64,000 nucleotides of DNA, taken from assembly GCF_900009265.2 (NCBI RefSeq), contig NZ_LR735009.1:303362-367361 (forward strand), written 5' to 3'. Of the stretch, positions 1 through 8,740 are shown piece after piece. This DNA is from Planktothrix paucivesiculata PCC 9631. GTDB lineage: Bacteria > Cyanobacteriota > Cyanobacteriia > Cyanobacteriales > Microcoleaceae. The translations under genes and the position numbers were made by a program. Position 1 is the first letter of the stretch. Every line of letters begins with the position of its first letter. The notes under the pieces are model-generated. The model was not told the origin of the DNA. It was given only the letters and a program-made list of their open reading frames with translations, and did not search any database.

Positions 1-146
1 ACCCTCTAGCTATAATTATTAATCAAGTCACCAATGGTAAAAATGCTATGCCTGCGTTTAAAAGTCGGTTAACGGCTAGGGAAATTACCACCGTTGCCGC
101 CTATGTTGTCGAACAAGCTGAAAAGGCATGGTCGCCATTAGAATAA
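1..146 (+). CDS. petJ: Cytochrome c6, C-terminal fragment (cut by window edge)
   Basis: The window opens inside a gene; the frame starting at base 3 gives 47 residues before TAA at 144-146. It contains [13 protein letters not shown], the methionine axial-ligand motif of cytochrome c6, followed by the C-terminal helix ([13 protein letters not shown]). Cytochrome c6 is a soluble lumenal c-type cytochrome that carries electrons from cytochrome b6f to photosystem I (or to the terminal oxidase) and replaces plastocyanin when copper is low. The haem CXXCH motif and signal peptide lie outside the window, so the call rests on the tail only. A related class I cytochrome c would be the alternative. Confidence 0.8.
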   Translation, partial: PLAIIINQVTNGKNAMPAFKSRLTAREITTVAAYVVEQAEKAWSPLE

Positions 147-319
147 ATTTCCCTAGATAATAATATTATGGGATTAAATTTCCCAGTTTCATTGAAATAT
201 CTGTTATCTTAAGATATCAAAACTCTGTTAAAAATTTTGTGAGTCATCAACCTCTGTAAATTTCAGAGTTGCCGGATTCCATAGCGCACTTTCATCAGTC
301 AAATCTGTATCAAAAATAA

Positions 320-1420
320 ATGTTTACACAAGTGCATTTGACAGAGCGACACCATCATATTCTCTGGGCAACCATTCGTCACTATATTGCGACGGCGGAA
401 CCCGTGGGTTCTAAGGCTTTGGTGGAAGAATACAACCTCAAAGTCAGTCCCGCCACTATTCGCAATGGCATGGGAGTCTTGGAACGGGCCGGACTTCTGT
501 ATCAGCCCCATACCTCCGCCGGACGCATCCCCTCGGACTCGGGGTATCGGATTTATGTTGATAAACTGATTACGCCCTCAGAAACCGTTGCGGATGAGGC
601 GCTGCACCTGTTACGCGAACAACTGAATTTAAAAAACTGTAGTTTGGAAGCGGTTTTGCGGGGGGCGTCGCAAATTTTATCAACTTTGAGTGGATATATT
701 ACCTTAGTTACACTCCCGAAAACTGTTACTACCCGGTTACGACATTTGCATTTGGTTTCTATAGAACCGGGGAAAATCATGTTAGTGGTGGTGACAGATT
801 CCTATCAAACTCAGTCCAGTTTAATTGATTTATCTCCAGCGAATTCTCCCTCGGATTCTCAGGCCATGGGAGTTAATCTTTTACCCGAAGATCAAGAGGT
901 TTTAGAACAGGAATTACAACTGCTTTCTAATTTTTTAAATGCTCAACTTCGAGGCAAATCTATTTCTGAACTTTCGATTTTAGATTGGAGTGAATTAGAT
1001 CGGGAATTTCAGTGCTATTCTGAGTTTTTAATAAAGTTATTAACGGATTTAAGTTTTCGCAGCCAAACCCCAGAATATACTCCAATTCTGATTAGTGGCA
1101 TTGCTGAAGTTTTACATTTACCTGAATTTTCCCAATTGCAACAGGTGAAAACTTTGATGCACTTATTAGAGGAAGAACAGGAACAATTGTGGCCGTTAAT
1201 TTTTCCTAATCCTAAACAAGAACAACGGGTTACGGTTCGCATTGGGTCGGAAAATCCTTTAGAACCCATTCAAGGTTGTACCCTGGTTTCTGCACCCTAT
1301 CGACGGGATAATATTCCGGTTGGAAGTGTGGGAATTTTAGGCCCGACTCGGATGATGTATGAAAATGCGATCGCCGTAGTTGAAGCCGCCGCCGATTATT
1401 TATCTGAGGCACTGAGTTAA
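320..1420 (+). CDS. hrcA: Heat-inducible transcription repressor HrcA
   Basis: A 366-residue protein of normal HrcA length. The N-terminal winged helix (about residues 8-75) includes [21 protein letters not shown] and [14 protein letters not shown], which are diagnostic HrcA signatures. The GAF-like dimerisation/inserted domain and the conserved tail ([28 protein letters not shown]) follow. HrcA represses groESL/dnaK-type heat-shock genes by binding CIRCE inverted repeats, and its folding depends on GroEL. The ATG at 320 gives a slightly longer N-terminus ([11 protein letters not shown]) than many homologues; no clear Shine-Dalgarno decides the start. No CIRCE element (TTAGCACTC-N9-GAGTGCTAA) is visible nearby, so autoregulation through CIRCE is not supported here. 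The next gene starts 18 bp downstream on the same strand. Confidence 0.95.
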   Translation: MFTQVHLTERHHHILWATIRHYIATAEPVGSKALVEEYNLKVSPATIRNGMGVLERAGLLYQPHTSAGRIPSDSGYRIYVDKLITPSETVADEALHLLREQLNLKNCSLEAVLRGASQILSTLSGYITLVTLPKTVTTRLRHLHLVSIEPGKIMLVVVTDSYQTQSSLIDLSPANSPSDSQAMGVNLLPEDQEVLEQELQLLSNFLNAQLRGKSISELSILDWSELDREFQCYSEFLIKLLTDLSFRSQTPEYTPILISGIAEVLHLPEFSQLQQVKTLMHLLEEEQEQLWPLIFPNPKQEQRVTVRIGSENPLEPIQGCTLVSAPYRRDNIPVGSVGILGPTRMMYENAIAVVEAAADYLSEALS

Positions 1421-1438
1421 TTTTTAATCCCTAAATTT

Positions 1439-1825
1439 ATGATGGGTTTAGAACCTTTAAAAAATAGTTTATCTTCCTTTGTTCATCTTCTAGGATTTTG
1501 TTTAGAAACCCTTTCCGCTTTCTGTGTTTTGTTGGGATTAATCACTACCTTAAAAATAGCCCTAGCAAGTTTCCGCCGTCGGCAATTTTTTCCCTTTATA
1601 GAATTACGTCTTAACTTTGGCAGTTGGTTAGCTTTAGCCTTGGAATTTCAGTTGGGCGCGGATATTGTTTTCACAACAATTACACCGTCTTTTGTTGCGT
1701 TAGGGAAGTTAGGAGCTATTGCCGTTATTCGGACATTTTTAAACTATTTCTTGAATAAAGAATTAGAAATGGAAATGAAATTTCAGAACGAACTACAAAA
1801 TAAATCTGCTCTTGATCAGTTATAG
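1439..1825 (+). CDS. DUF1622 family membrane protein
   Basis: A 128-residue protein with hydrophobic segments at about residues 14-42 and 58-75 plus a weaker one near 85-105. The core (LRLNFGSWLALALEFQLGADIVFTTITPSF, with a conserved E and D among hydrophobic residues) matches the DUF1622 family as I know it; the function is unknown. It sits 18 bp after hrcA and 3 bp before the next gene, so the three are probably co-transcribed. Two consecutive codons (ATG ATG) make the start ambiguous by one residue. Confidence 0.75.
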   Translation: MMGLEPLKNSLSSFVHLLGFCLETLSAFCVLLGLITTLKIALASFRRRQFFPFIELRLNFGSWLALALEFQLGADIVFTTITPSFVALGKLGAIAVIRTFLNYFLNKELEMEMKFQNELQNKSALDQL

Positions 1826-1828
1826 AAT

Positions 1829-2614
1829 ATGACGGCAAATTCTGATATTTTAAGACTAGCACAAATAGCAATTACTGAGTTTGAAAATTCCAAAATATCG
1901 GGAGTTTGGAAGGGATTAGATCAACAACAAATTATTGCAGAATTGCGATCGCGTCTGATTAATCCTTTTAATATTAATCAAGGGACTCAACCCTTTTGTG
2001 GCCCAGCAGCAATTATTTTTGAACTAATTAGAAAAAATCCTCTAGCTTATATTCAACTCTGTCGAAATCTGTTTCAAATTGGAGGATTTCATACCCAAAC
2101 AAATCGCTGGATTTCCCCGCCTCTCAAGTTACAAGAAAGTCGCTTAAATTTCCAAATTCCTCAAATCGATTGGATGGTATTATCCACCCTCAGAGAGTCA
2201 GAAAATATGATTTTTTCTATCGATCCAAATGCCCCTCAACTGTTAAGAAATTTAGCTGGAATTACCAAAACCTGGGAAATGGCAGGATGGATTAAAGAAA
2301 TTTTAGGCTATCAAACCGTTAATTATAGAAATGCTTACTTATTTGGGGATTTAGAAGCTATTGAAACGGCCAATCAGATGATTCAATCCGGTGGTGTCGC
2401 CTTTGCCTTAATTAATGATTCGGGTTTACTCCTAAATCAACCGCCCGTTTTTCCCTATCCCAATCATTGGGTCGCATTATTAGATAAAATTCAAATTAAT
2501 CTCAACAGTAATTTGATTAATTTCAAGGTCTATACTTGGGGAAAAGAAATGCAAATTACTGTTAATTCAACAACTTTTAAAACCTATTTTTGGGAAATTG
2601 TAACCGGAATTTAA
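1829..2614 (+). CDS. Unknown protein with a papain/C39-like Cys-His arrangement
   Basis: A 261-residue protein that I do not recognise as a named family. Residues 51-61 read QGTQPFCGPAA: a Gln a few residues before Cys57, itself followed by Gly-Pro at a helix start, which is the layout of the oxyanion Gln and nucleophile of papain-like or C39-like cysteine peptidases. A late His213 in PNHWVALLD is followed by a beta-rich tail with Trp237 (YTWG), as expected for the catalytic His and the following strand. No signal peptide or membrane segment is seen. The gene begins 3 bp after the DUF1622 gene, indicating translational coupling. The peptidase idea is an inference from motif order; it could equally be an inactive fold member or a transglutaminase-like enzyme. 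Confidence 0.55.
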   Translation: MTANSDILRLAQIAITEFENSKISGVWKGLDQQQIIAELRSRLINPFNINQGTQPFCGPAAIIFELIRKNPLAYIQLCRNLFQIGGFHTQTNRWISPPLKLQESRLNFQIPQIDWMVLSTLRESENMIFSIDPNAPQLLRNLAGITKTWEMAGWIKEILGYQTVNYRNAYLFGDLEAIETANQMIQSGGVAFALINDSGLLLNQPPVFPYPNHWVALLDKIQINLNSNLINFKVYTWGKEMQITVNSTTFKTYFWEIVTGI

Positions 2615-2622
2615 AGTTAAAT

Positions 2623-3354
2623 TTAATTAACTTCAATCTCACCAATTAATGAATTTGTAATAATCCGTTTTACTCCCAGATTAACTAACTTTTTAAAATC
2701 CTCTAAATCATCCACCGTCCAAACCACAATATCTATCCCCTGATTTCGGCTTTTATCAATGATTTCGGGATGGGCTAAAACCACAGGATAATCTATTGTT
2801 AAAATAGCATTTCCTTGATTAATTGCTGTTTGTAATTGTTGTTCAAATTGCTGAAAATCAATTAAAAAATATCCCAAGGTGATTTCGGGACAATAACCCC
2901 GAATTCGATCTAAAAACTCCTGATTAAATGAAGTCATAATCGACTTGTTGATCAGGTTATTATTAATTAATAAATCGCCTAACTGTTTGATTTCTAAGTC
3001 TGACCATTGATGGTCTGGTTTAACATCAAAATATAAAAAATCCTTAACTTCTTGAAAAGTTGCGATCGCATCTTCTAAAGTCGGAATACTTTCCCCAGCA
3101 AATCTTTCTGCAAACCACGATCCCGCATCTAATTCTTTCAATTCAGCAACGGTTTTTTCAGAAACTTTACCCGATACTCCCGTAATTCGGTTTAACTCTT
3201 GATCATGAAAAATAACCGGAATTCCATCCGCAGAAATTTGTACATCAAATTCTAGGGAATTTGCCCCCTGTTGCAACGCAGCATTAAACCCAACTAGGGT
3301 ATTTTCAGGCGCCATCACCGAAAAACCTCGATGGGCAATAATTTCTAAATCCAT
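2623..3354 (-). CDS. Glycerophosphodiester phosphodiesterase
   Basis: A 243-residue single-domain GDPD enzyme. Catalytic and metal positions are visible: His8-Arg9 in IIAHRGF, Glu17 in PENT, Glu35 and Asp37 in LEFDVQ, and His50 in PVIFHD. The central TIM-barrel signatures follow (IPTLEDAI; YFDVKPD). The family hydrolyses deacylated phospholipids such as glycerophosphocholine to glycerol-3-phosphate plus alcohol. There is no signal peptide, so it probably acts in the cytoplasm (UgpQ-like rather than periplasmic GlpQ). It converges with the upstream gene across only 8 bp and lies 25 bp downstream of the alpha/beta hydrolase on the same strand, a possible lipid-degradation pair. Confidence 0.9.
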   Translation of the reverse strand: MDLEIIAHRGFSVMAPENTLVGFNAALQQGANSLEFDVQISADGIPVIFHDQELNRITGVSGKVSEKTVAELKELDAGSWFAERFAGESIPTLEDAIATFQEVKDFLYFDVKPDHQWSDLEIKQLGDLLINNNLINKSIMTSFNQEFLDRIRGYCPEITLGYFLIDFQQFEQQLQTAINQGNAILTIDYPVVLAHPEIIDKSRNQGIDIVVWTVDDLEDFKKLVNLGVKRIITNSLIGEIEVN

Positions 3355-3379
3355 AATTTTACCTCTATTTTTATTATGA

Positions 3380-4243
3380 TCAGTTTACCATAACTTGACT
3401 ATTTAAAAACCTTTCAACTGTTTGATTAAAACTTTCAGCTTCGACTAGAAATGACCAATGATTTCCCGCCACACGCTGAATTTCTAACTGAGTTAAATAC
3501 TGTTTATATGGTTTTAATTGCCATTCCATCCGATTTACACCTTTTTCTGGTTGAATTAATAACGTAGGAATATCAATATTTTCGGTTAACCCAGGAACTT
3601 CCATAACCTGTTCAAAAATTTCATTTCTAGCCGGAATTTCAAATTTACTTCCCCAACTTCCATCGGGTTTTTGTTCCATTCCCGATATAAATAATTCCTG
3701 TTGTAAATCACTCCATCCTGAAAATTGAGCTAATTGTTTAGCTTGATCTTCTGCTTGTTCAAAACTAGCAAATGGCCCTATTAATTTTAAGCAATCTAAC
3801 TGACGGTATAAAATCGGTAAAGTTAATTTAAACAAACCCGGAAGTTTCATAATAAAAATCGGATCAACTAGGATCAAACTATTAAACCGTTTAGGATTTT
3901 GTTTTGCCCAAATTGCTGCCAGTTTTCCCGTCCAAGAATGCCCTAAAATATTAGCTTTTGACCAATTTAGATGCTCCATTAAGGCTTCTAAATCTTCAAT
4001 AACTTCGGTAAAGGTATAGCCATGGTCGGGTTTACTACTTTCTCCATGTCCGCGCATATCCGGCGCTATAATATGATAGCGATCGCTTAATTTTTCTCCT
4101 AATTGTTTCCAGACTAAAGCCTGATCTGCTAACCCATGTAATAATAAAATATTGGTATTTGAGGAACTTTTAATATTAGAATCCCATTCTAAATAAGATA
4201 GATTAATTTTTGATAACGATAGGGTTTTTCTAACACAACTCAT
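3380..4243 (-). CDS. Alpha/beta-fold hydrolase
   Basis: A 287-residue alpha/beta hydrolase. The oxyanion-hole motif LLLHGLAD is at about 33-40, the region DMRGHGES at 62-69, the nucleophile elbow GHSWTG places Ser103, and the catalytic His is His262 in AGNHWSF. The nearest families are soluble epoxide-hydrolase/haloperoxidase-like esterases, but the substrate cannot be read from sequence. No signal peptide. It precedes the GDPD gene on the same strand with 25 bp between them, so co-transcription is likely. Confidence 0.85.
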   Translation of the reverse strand: MSCVRKTLSLSKINLSYLEWDSNIKSSSNTNILLLHGLADQALVWKQLGEKLSDRYHIIAPDMRGHGESSKPDHGYTFTEVIEDLEALMEHLNWSKANILGHSWTGKLAAIWAKQNPKRFNSLILVDPIFIMKLPGLFKLTLPILYRQLDCLKLIGPFASFEQAEDQAKQLAQFSGWSDLQQELFISGMEQKPDGSWGSKFEIPARNEIFEQVMEVPGLTENIDIPTLLIQPEKGVNRMEWQLKPYKQYLTQLEIQRVAGNHWSFLVEAESFNQTVERFLNSQVMVN

Positions 4244-4299
4244 GTTTTATCCTCTTAAAATAGTTACAGATATAAAACGTTGTCGATGCTCTAGCCCCC

Positions 4300-4337
4300 T
4301 GCTCTTGCGCTGAAGCGCAACAACCAGCGCAACAACG
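4300..4337. repeat. GCGCTGAAGCGC..AACAAC dispersed repeat
   Basis: The perfect 12-bp palindrome GCGCTTCAGCGC is flanked by GTTGTTG/CAACAAC. The same unit occurs twice at 12394-12440 and 12496-12520 after gcvT. It lies between the divergent hydrolase and recQ genes and probably forms a hairpin. Confidence 0.7.
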
Positions 4338-4382
4338 AACTATCTCATATTTAGTTAATTTTGTCAAATTTGGAAATGTGTT

Positions 4383-5831
4383 ATGGAAGCATCTACAGAC
4401 TGGCAACAGGTTAAAGCATCCTTTAAGAAAATTTGGGGTTATGATGATTTTCGACCGCCCCAAGGGGAAATTATTAAGAGCTTATTAGATAAAAAAGATG
4501 CCTTAATTGTCATGCCAACCGGGGGCGGAAAATCTATCTGTTTTCAACTGCCAGCACTATTACAAACCGGATTAACTTTAATTATATCGCCCCTGGTGGC
4601 ACTAATGGAAAATCAAGTACAGGAACTTCAAGACCTGCGCCTTCCTGCTGCCTTAATTCATAGTCAATTAATGCCCCAACAACGCAGAAAAACTTTAAGT
4701 TTAATTGAGAAAAATCAATTAAGACTCCTCTACCTTTCTCCCGAAACCTTATTAAGTTCTCCCGTCTGGAGTGTGATTTCTCAACCCCATATTCTAATCA
4801 ATGGTTTAATCTTAGATGAAGCTCATTGTTTAGTACAATGGGGGGATACTTTTCGCCCCGCTTATCGACGGTTAGGGGCAATTCGTTCGACCTTATTAAA
4901 ACTGAAACCTAAAGGGACAAAAATCGCGATCGCCGCCTTTACCGCCACCGCCGATCATGATGCTCAAGAGACAATTAAACAGGTTTTACAACTGCAAAAA
5001 CCTCAGCAATTTCTCCTTAGTCCCTATCGATCTAATTTAGAATTAAATATTAAAACTGTTTGGACACCCCGAGGACGAAAAAAACAGTTAATCCAATTTA
5101 TTCAACCCCGAAAAAATCAAACGGGTTTGATTTATGCTAGGACTCGGAAAGACTGTGAACAATTAGCCCAATGGTTACAAACAGAAAAATATTCAACTGT
5201 TGCTTATCATGCGGGGTTAAGTTCAGAAGAACGCCGAAAAATAGAAAAAGATTGGTTACAGGAAAAGATTAAATTTGTGGTTTGTAGTAGTGCCTTTGGT
5301 ATGGGAATTAATAAGAGTAACGTGAGATGGGTATGCCATTTTCAAGCTCCTTTTTTATTATCAGAATATATTCAAGAAGTCGGACGGGCGGGGAGAGATG
5401 GGAAACCCGCGATCGCCTTAACTATTATTAGCGAACCCACGGGTTTTTTCTATCCTGAAGATAAGCAACGACAAAAATATTTAATCGAAAACCTAGAAAA
5501 ACAATATCAATCGGCAAATCAACTGATTAAAAAACTCCCAGCAACTGGAAATATAGAAACTCTATCAGAACAATTTAAAAATAGTGCGATCGCCCTTTCT
5601 ATTTTACACGCTCAAGGACGATTAATCTGGCGAAATCCCTTTGATTATGAAATCCTATCTCAACCCAAAAAATTGCATCAAGACCAGAATAATAAAGCAA
5701 TTCAACAAATGAATCAATACTTAAAAACTCGTCAATGTCGGTGGAAGTTTTTATTACAAGCGTTTGGGTTTAACTTAGAAAATCAGTCTCAAGGATGTGG
5801 TCATTGCGATCAGTGTAAATCTTCTCGCTAA
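4383..5831 (+). CDS. recQ: RecQ-type ATP-dependent DNA helicase (short form)
   Basis: A 482-residue superfamily 2 helicase that unwinds DNA 3'-5' in recombination and repair. The RecQ motif 0 region GYDDFRPPQGEII (19-31) is followed by Walker A MPTGGGKS (Lys50), DEAH at 145-148, and the C-terminal helicase motif EYIQEVGRAGRDG. A C-terminal zinc-binding cluster is present (CRWKFLLQAF..CGHCDQC). It is shorter than E. coli RecQ (about 610) because there is no HRDC domain and little of the RQC winged helix, as in many cyanobacterial RecQ paralogues. It starts at ATG 4383, divergent from the hydrolase; the 140-bp gap holds a palindromic repeat. Confidence 0.9.
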   Translation: MEASTDWQQVKASFKKIWGYDDFRPPQGEIIKSLLDKKDALIVMPTGGGKSICFQLPALLQTGLTLIISPLVALMENQVQELQDLRLPAALIHSQLMPQQRRKTLSLIEKNQLRLLYLSPETLLSSPVWSVISQPHILINGLILDEAHCLVQWGDTFRPAYRRLGAIRSTLLKLKPKGTKIAIAAFTATADHDAQETIKQVLQLQKPQQFLLSPYRSNLELNIKTVWTPRGRKKQLIQFIQPRKNQTGLIYARTRKDCEQLAQWLQTEKYSTVAYHAGLSSEERRKIEKDWLQEKIKFVVCSSAFGMGINKSNVRWVCHFQAPFLLSEYIQEVGRAGRDGKPAIALTIISEPTGFFYPEDKQRQKYLIENLEKQYQSANQLIKKLPATGNIETLSEQFKNSAIALSILHAQGRLIWRNPFDYEILSQPKKLHQDQNNKAIQQMNQYLKTRQCRWKFLLQAFGFNLENQSQGCGHCDQCKSSR

Positions 5832-5901
5832 TTATCATAGGATTGAATAAATATGCGAAAATCCGTTAAAATTATAGAGGAAACCGATTGCTGATTAACC
5901 T

Positions 5902-6195
5902 TTGATTCAAACCTTTGGCGATAAACGGACTGAGGATTTATTTCAGGGGATTTCCAGTCGAGAAACCCGCAAATTTCCTGCGGACTTAATTAAAGTAGCG
6001 GTGCGAAAACTTGATATGTTGAATGCAGCTTATCAATTGGAGGATTTACGTTCTCCGCCAGGAAATCGTTTAGAATCTTTGAAAGGAGACTTAAAAGGCT
6101 TTTATAGTATCCGAATTAATGATCAATGGCGGATTATTTTTAAATGGCAAAATGGCAATGTTTTGGCTGTAAAAATTGTTGATTACCATGATTAA
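5902..6195 (+). CDS. higB: HigB/RelE-type toxin (type II toxin-antitoxin)
   Basis: A 97-residue RelE-superfamily protein beginning at TTG 5902; no in-frame ATG lies upstream. Family signatures are [47 protein letters not shown] and the terminal VKIVDYHD, which match the HigB/'plasmid maintenance killer' group. These toxins cut mRNA at the ribosome. The antitoxin gene overlaps the last 8 bp, and toxin-first order is typical of higBA. An alternative name is a RelE/ParE family toxin; substrate use is not shown by the sequence. Confidence 0.88.
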   Translation: MIQTFGDKRTEDLFQGISSRETRKFPADLIKVAVRKLDMLNAAYQLEDLRSPPGNRLESLKGDLKGFYSIRINDQWRIIFKWQNGNVLAVKIVDYHD

Positions 6196-6493
6196 ATTGT
6201 CTATGTTACCTCAAAACCGAATTCCCACCCATCCCGGGGAAATTTTATCGGAAGAATTTATTATTCCCTTAAACTTAACTCCAGTGGCTTTAGCGGAACA
6301 TTTGGGGGTTCCGGTGCAGCAAATTAATGAAATTGTCAAAGGAAAACAAGGGATTACACCGGAAACAGCTTGGTTATTGGCTCAATCTTTCCAAACTTCG
6401 CCTGAGTTTTGGATGAATTTACAAATTCAATATGATTTGGCTTTAAATCAACCTAAAATTAAAACACCCCCGATTATTTTATCTAGTTCTTAA
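6188..6493 (+). CDS. higA: HigA-type antitoxin, XRE family
   Basis: About 101 residues from ATG 6188; a later ATG at 6203 is also possible. The signature [15 protein letters not shown] and a helix-turn-helix ([33 protein letters not shown], with [12 protein letters not shown] after it) are those of VapI/HigA antitoxins. It neutralises the upstream toxin by direct binding and represses the operon. Its start overlaps the toxin stop by 8 bp, so translation is coupled. The tail after residue 85 is proline-rich and probably disordered. Confidence 0.88.
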   Translation: MIKLSMLPQNRIPTHPGEILSEEFIIPLNLTPVALAEHLGVPVQQINEIVKGKQGITPETAWLLAQSFQTSPEFWMNLQIQYDLALNQPKIKTPPIILSSS

Positions 6494-6595
6494 AGTCGGA
6501 TGGTAATATATTGGGAAAATCTAAAATAGCAGTTATTCAAGTCCTCCTAATGATAAAAAGTTAGGATTTTCATAAAAACCCATCAAATTATAATC

Positions 6596-7225
6596 ATGGA
6601 AAACAACACAACAACCGAATCAAATCTTACCGCCGAACAACATCGTTTAAAAATGCAACGGCGCAAAGAAGTTCAGGATCAAAGAGTAGCCGAACGCAAT
6701 CAAACTAAAGGATTAATTATTGTTAATACCGGAAACGGAAAGGGAAAAACTACCGCCGCTTTAGGGATGGTTTTACGGTCTTTGGGTCATGGATATCGGG
6801 TGGCTATTATTCAGTTTATTAAAGGCGCCTGGGAACCCGCAGAAAAGGCGGTTTTTAGTAAATGGCCAGAACAATTAGAATTTCATGCGTTGGGGGAAGG
6901 ATTTACTTGGGAAACCCAAGACCGCGATCGAGATATAGAAAAAACCCGGGAATCGTGGAATTTAGCCCTAACTTTTATTAGAAATTCTGAGTTTAAATTA
7001 ATTTTACTCGATGAAATTAATATCGCCATTAAAATGGGTTATTTACCCGTTGAAGATGTTCTCGCTGGAATTGCAGAAAAAGCCGAGGATACCCATATTA
7101 TTTTAACGGGTCGAGGTGCGCCCCAGGCTTTAATTGAACAAGCGGATCTTGTCACCGAAATGTCTTTAATTAAACATCCTTTTCGGGAACAAGGTATTAA
7201 AGCTCAACCAGGGATAGAATTTTAA
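6596..7225 (+). CDS. cobO: Cob(I)yrinic acid a,c-diamide adenosyltransferase
   Basis: A 209-residue CobO/BtuR-family protein. The P-loop NTGNGKGKTTAALG (44-57) is unusual for the family and diagnostic; further signatures are IQFIKGAW, LLDEINIAI and ILTGRGAPQALIEQADLVTEM. It transfers the 5'-deoxyadenosyl group from ATP to cob(I)alamin precursors in B12 synthesis or salvage. The first 35 residues are polar and charged, as in CobO. It stands alone between higBA and aat, not in a cobalamin operon. Confidence 0.95.
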   Translation: MENNTTTESNLTAEQHRLKMQRRKEVQDQRVAERNQTKGLIIVNTGNGKGKTTAALGMVLRSLGHGYRVAIIQFIKGAWEPAEKAVFSKWPEQLEFHALGEGFTWETQDRDRDIEKTRESWNLALTFIRNSEFKLILLDEINIAIKMGYLPVEDVLAGIAEKAEDTHIILTGRGAPQALIEQADLVTEMSLIKHPFREQGIKAQPGIEF

Positions 7226-7283
7226 ATACCTATTTTTTATTACCTGAATTAGTTCAATTTATGGGATTAACAAAGATTTAATT

Positions 7284-7299
7284 GAGCCCTGAAGGGCTC
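7284..7299. terminator. Palindrome GAGCCCTTCAGGGCTC between cobO and aat
   Basis: A perfect stem (GAGCCC/GGGCTC with TGAA or TTCA in the loop) lies between the convergent ends of cobO and aat. There is no strong U-run, so it could be a weak bidirectional terminator or simply one of the dispersed palindromes. Confidence 0.4.
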
Positions 7300-7315
7300 A
7301 CTACTTGATCAATCG

Positions 7316-7903
7316 TTAAGTCAGAAAACAGCGTTGAGTAATAGCTTTTTTTAAAAGGGCTTTATACTCTTTATTGTTAATAACATAACAGCCAAATCGT
7401 TCTAGGTGAGGGTTATTCATTTGGGCATCAAATAAAATAAAGTTTTTCTGTCTTAATCGTTCCACTAATTTCACCATTGCCACCTTGGAACCTTCGGGGA
7501 TTCTAAAAAACATAGATTCCCCAATAAAAGCCCCGCCAATCACAATTCCTAAGATACCTCCGGCTAATTCATCTCCTTGCCAAGTTTCAAAACTATAGGC
7601 AAATCCGGCATAATTCAAGGTATGATAAATTTCTTTTAATTCCGAAGAAATCCACGTTTCTTCCCGATTAGCACAGCCTTCTACAACGCCAGTAAAATCT
7701 CGATTAATCGCCACGGTAAACCGATTTTGATTTAAAACCCGTTGCAAAGAACTCGGATAACGAAATCGCTCATCCAGGGGAATTAGTGCCCGTTTTCGAC
7801 TAGAATACCATTCTAAGCTATGTTCCCCATCATTTGCCATCAGAAAGTATCCTTGTGCATATCCTTGGATAATGGCGGTGACATCATATTGCATAGGTGA
7901 CAA
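7316..7903 (-). CDS. aat: Leucyl/phenylalanyl-tRNA--protein transferase
   Basis: A 195-residue Aat enzyme that adds Leu or Phe from aminoacyl-tRNA to N-terminal Arg/Lys of proteins, marking them for ClpS/ClpAP degradation (N-end rule). Signatures: QGYAQGYFLMA, WYSSRKRALIPLD, NQNRFTVAINRDFTGVVEGCA, the catalytic-site stretch GGAFIGESMFF and SKVAMVKLVERL. The start may be 7903 (MSPMQYD) or the second Met at 7894, which matches most homologues better. The gene is divergent from the next, sharing a gap of about 50 bp. Confidence 0.95.
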   Translation of the reverse strand: MSPMQYDVTAIIQGYAQGYFLMANDGEHSLEWYSSRKRALIPLDERFRYPSSLQRVLNQNRFTVAINRDFTGVVEGCANREETWISSELKEIYHTLNYAGFAYSFETWQGDELAGGILGIVIGGAFIGESMFFRIPEGSKVAMVKLVERLRQKNFILFDAQMNNPHLERFGCYVINNKEYKALLKKAITQRCFLT

Positions 7904-7916
7904 ACTTTGCTATAAT
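7889..7916 (+). promoter_or_regulatory. Candidate sigma-70 promoter for the 139-aa gene
   Basis: TTGCAT (7889-7894), a 16-bp spacer and TATAAT (7911-7916), 34 bp ahead of the ATG at 7950. The -35 box overlaps the first codons of the divergent aat. The -10 match is perfect and the -35 has two mismatches. Confidence 0.5.
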
Positions 7917-7949
7917 TTTGTTAATATACTAAAGGTTATTTTTTCATCT

Positions 7950-8369
7950 ATGCTAAACCTTAACTCCTCCTTCATGTTAGAGAATACCCTAACTAAACTG
8001 CTGAACAAAACCGAAAAAACCTGGGGATATCTCCAAGTGTATCAAAGAGGTGAATTATATTATCTCACTATCCCAGGATATGGGGATGATATTATTAAAT
8101 TTAAAGGGAATGATACAACCCATTCCTATCAACTCTATTGGTATAAACGTCCCGAACCTTCGGTTTTTGTAGAAGCCAAAACCCAAAAAACCTATAGGAA
8201 AGAAACCAAAACCTATGACAAAGCTAAGAGTTTTCAGGTTTGCTTTAAACGAGAAGCTAATCCTATTGAATCCGCAATTAATCGGTTATTTGCTGAATTA
8301 GTGAAAACCAAAATATCAGAAGACTATAAGGGGAAAGATTCTCCGATTATCACTCTTGTTCAAAACTAA
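7950..8369 (+). CDS. Conserved-looking hypothetical protein, 139 aa
   Basis: Not recognised. The frame is open from 7872, but that start would overlap aat; ATG 7950 (MLNLNSSFML) or ATG 7974 is more likely. It has a beta-rich first half (TWGYLQVYQRGELYYLTIPGYGDDIIKF), a lysine-rich middle (KTQKTYRKETKTYDKAK) and a helical C-terminal end (PIESAINRLFAELVKTKIS). No signal peptide or membrane segment. The next gene starts 22 bp downstream on the same strand. The upstream promoter supports it as a true gene. Confidence 0.6.
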   Translation: MLNLNSSFMLENTLTKLLNKTEKTWGYLQVYQRGELYYLTIPGYGDDIIKFKGNDTTHSYQLYWYKRPEPSVFVEAKTQKTYRKETKTYDKAKSFQVCFKREANPIESAINRLFAELVKTKISEDYKGKDSPIITLVQN

Positions 8370-8391
8370 AATTAGAATGTAGAAAAAAACC

Positions 8392-8739
8392 ATGAACGAA
8401 CCCATTGCACCCATCACCTTACCCCCGAGTGAGAATTTAGAACAGGAAGGGGAATGGTTAAAACAAACCTTAAATCGTTGGTTAGATGAACAATTTATCC
8501 CCGAAGCGGTGAATGAAATTATTGCCCAACGGGCTGCTCAAATTTATGTTCGTCAACGCATGGAAGGGGAAAATGATGTGGGTTCTTTGGTACTAGCAAT
8601 TGTAACGGAAATGGAATCCTTTGATTTTTCTAAAAGTTTTTTTGGGGAATTTGCGATCGCCAATGCGGTCAGCGATTTATTATTAGATAGCTTAGGAATT
8701 GAACGCTGTTGTGGACGTTCAACATTCGAGTCAATATAG
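8392..8739 (+). CDS. Hypothetical helical protein, 115 aa
   Basis: Not recognised as a named family. It is predominantly helical, acidic, and contains WLDEQFIPEAVNEIIAQRAAQIYVRQRMEGENDVGSLVLAIVTEM followed by FGEFAIANAVSDLLLDSLG. No signal or membrane segment. It probably forms an operon with the preceding gene (22-bp gap). The last residues run close to the repeat block that follows, so the original C-terminus could have been altered. Confidence 0.6.
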   Translation: MNEPIAPITLPPSENLEQEGEWLKQTLNRWLDEQFIPEAVNEIIAQRAAQIYVRQRMEGENDVGSLVLAIVTEMESFDFSKSFFGEFAIANAVSDLLLDSLGIERCCGRSTFESI

Positions 8740-8740
8740 G

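Noticed and set aside
320..1420. CIRCE element for hrcA autoregulation
   Set aside because: No TTAGCACTC..GAGTGCTAA pair occurs in the 173-bp upstream gap.
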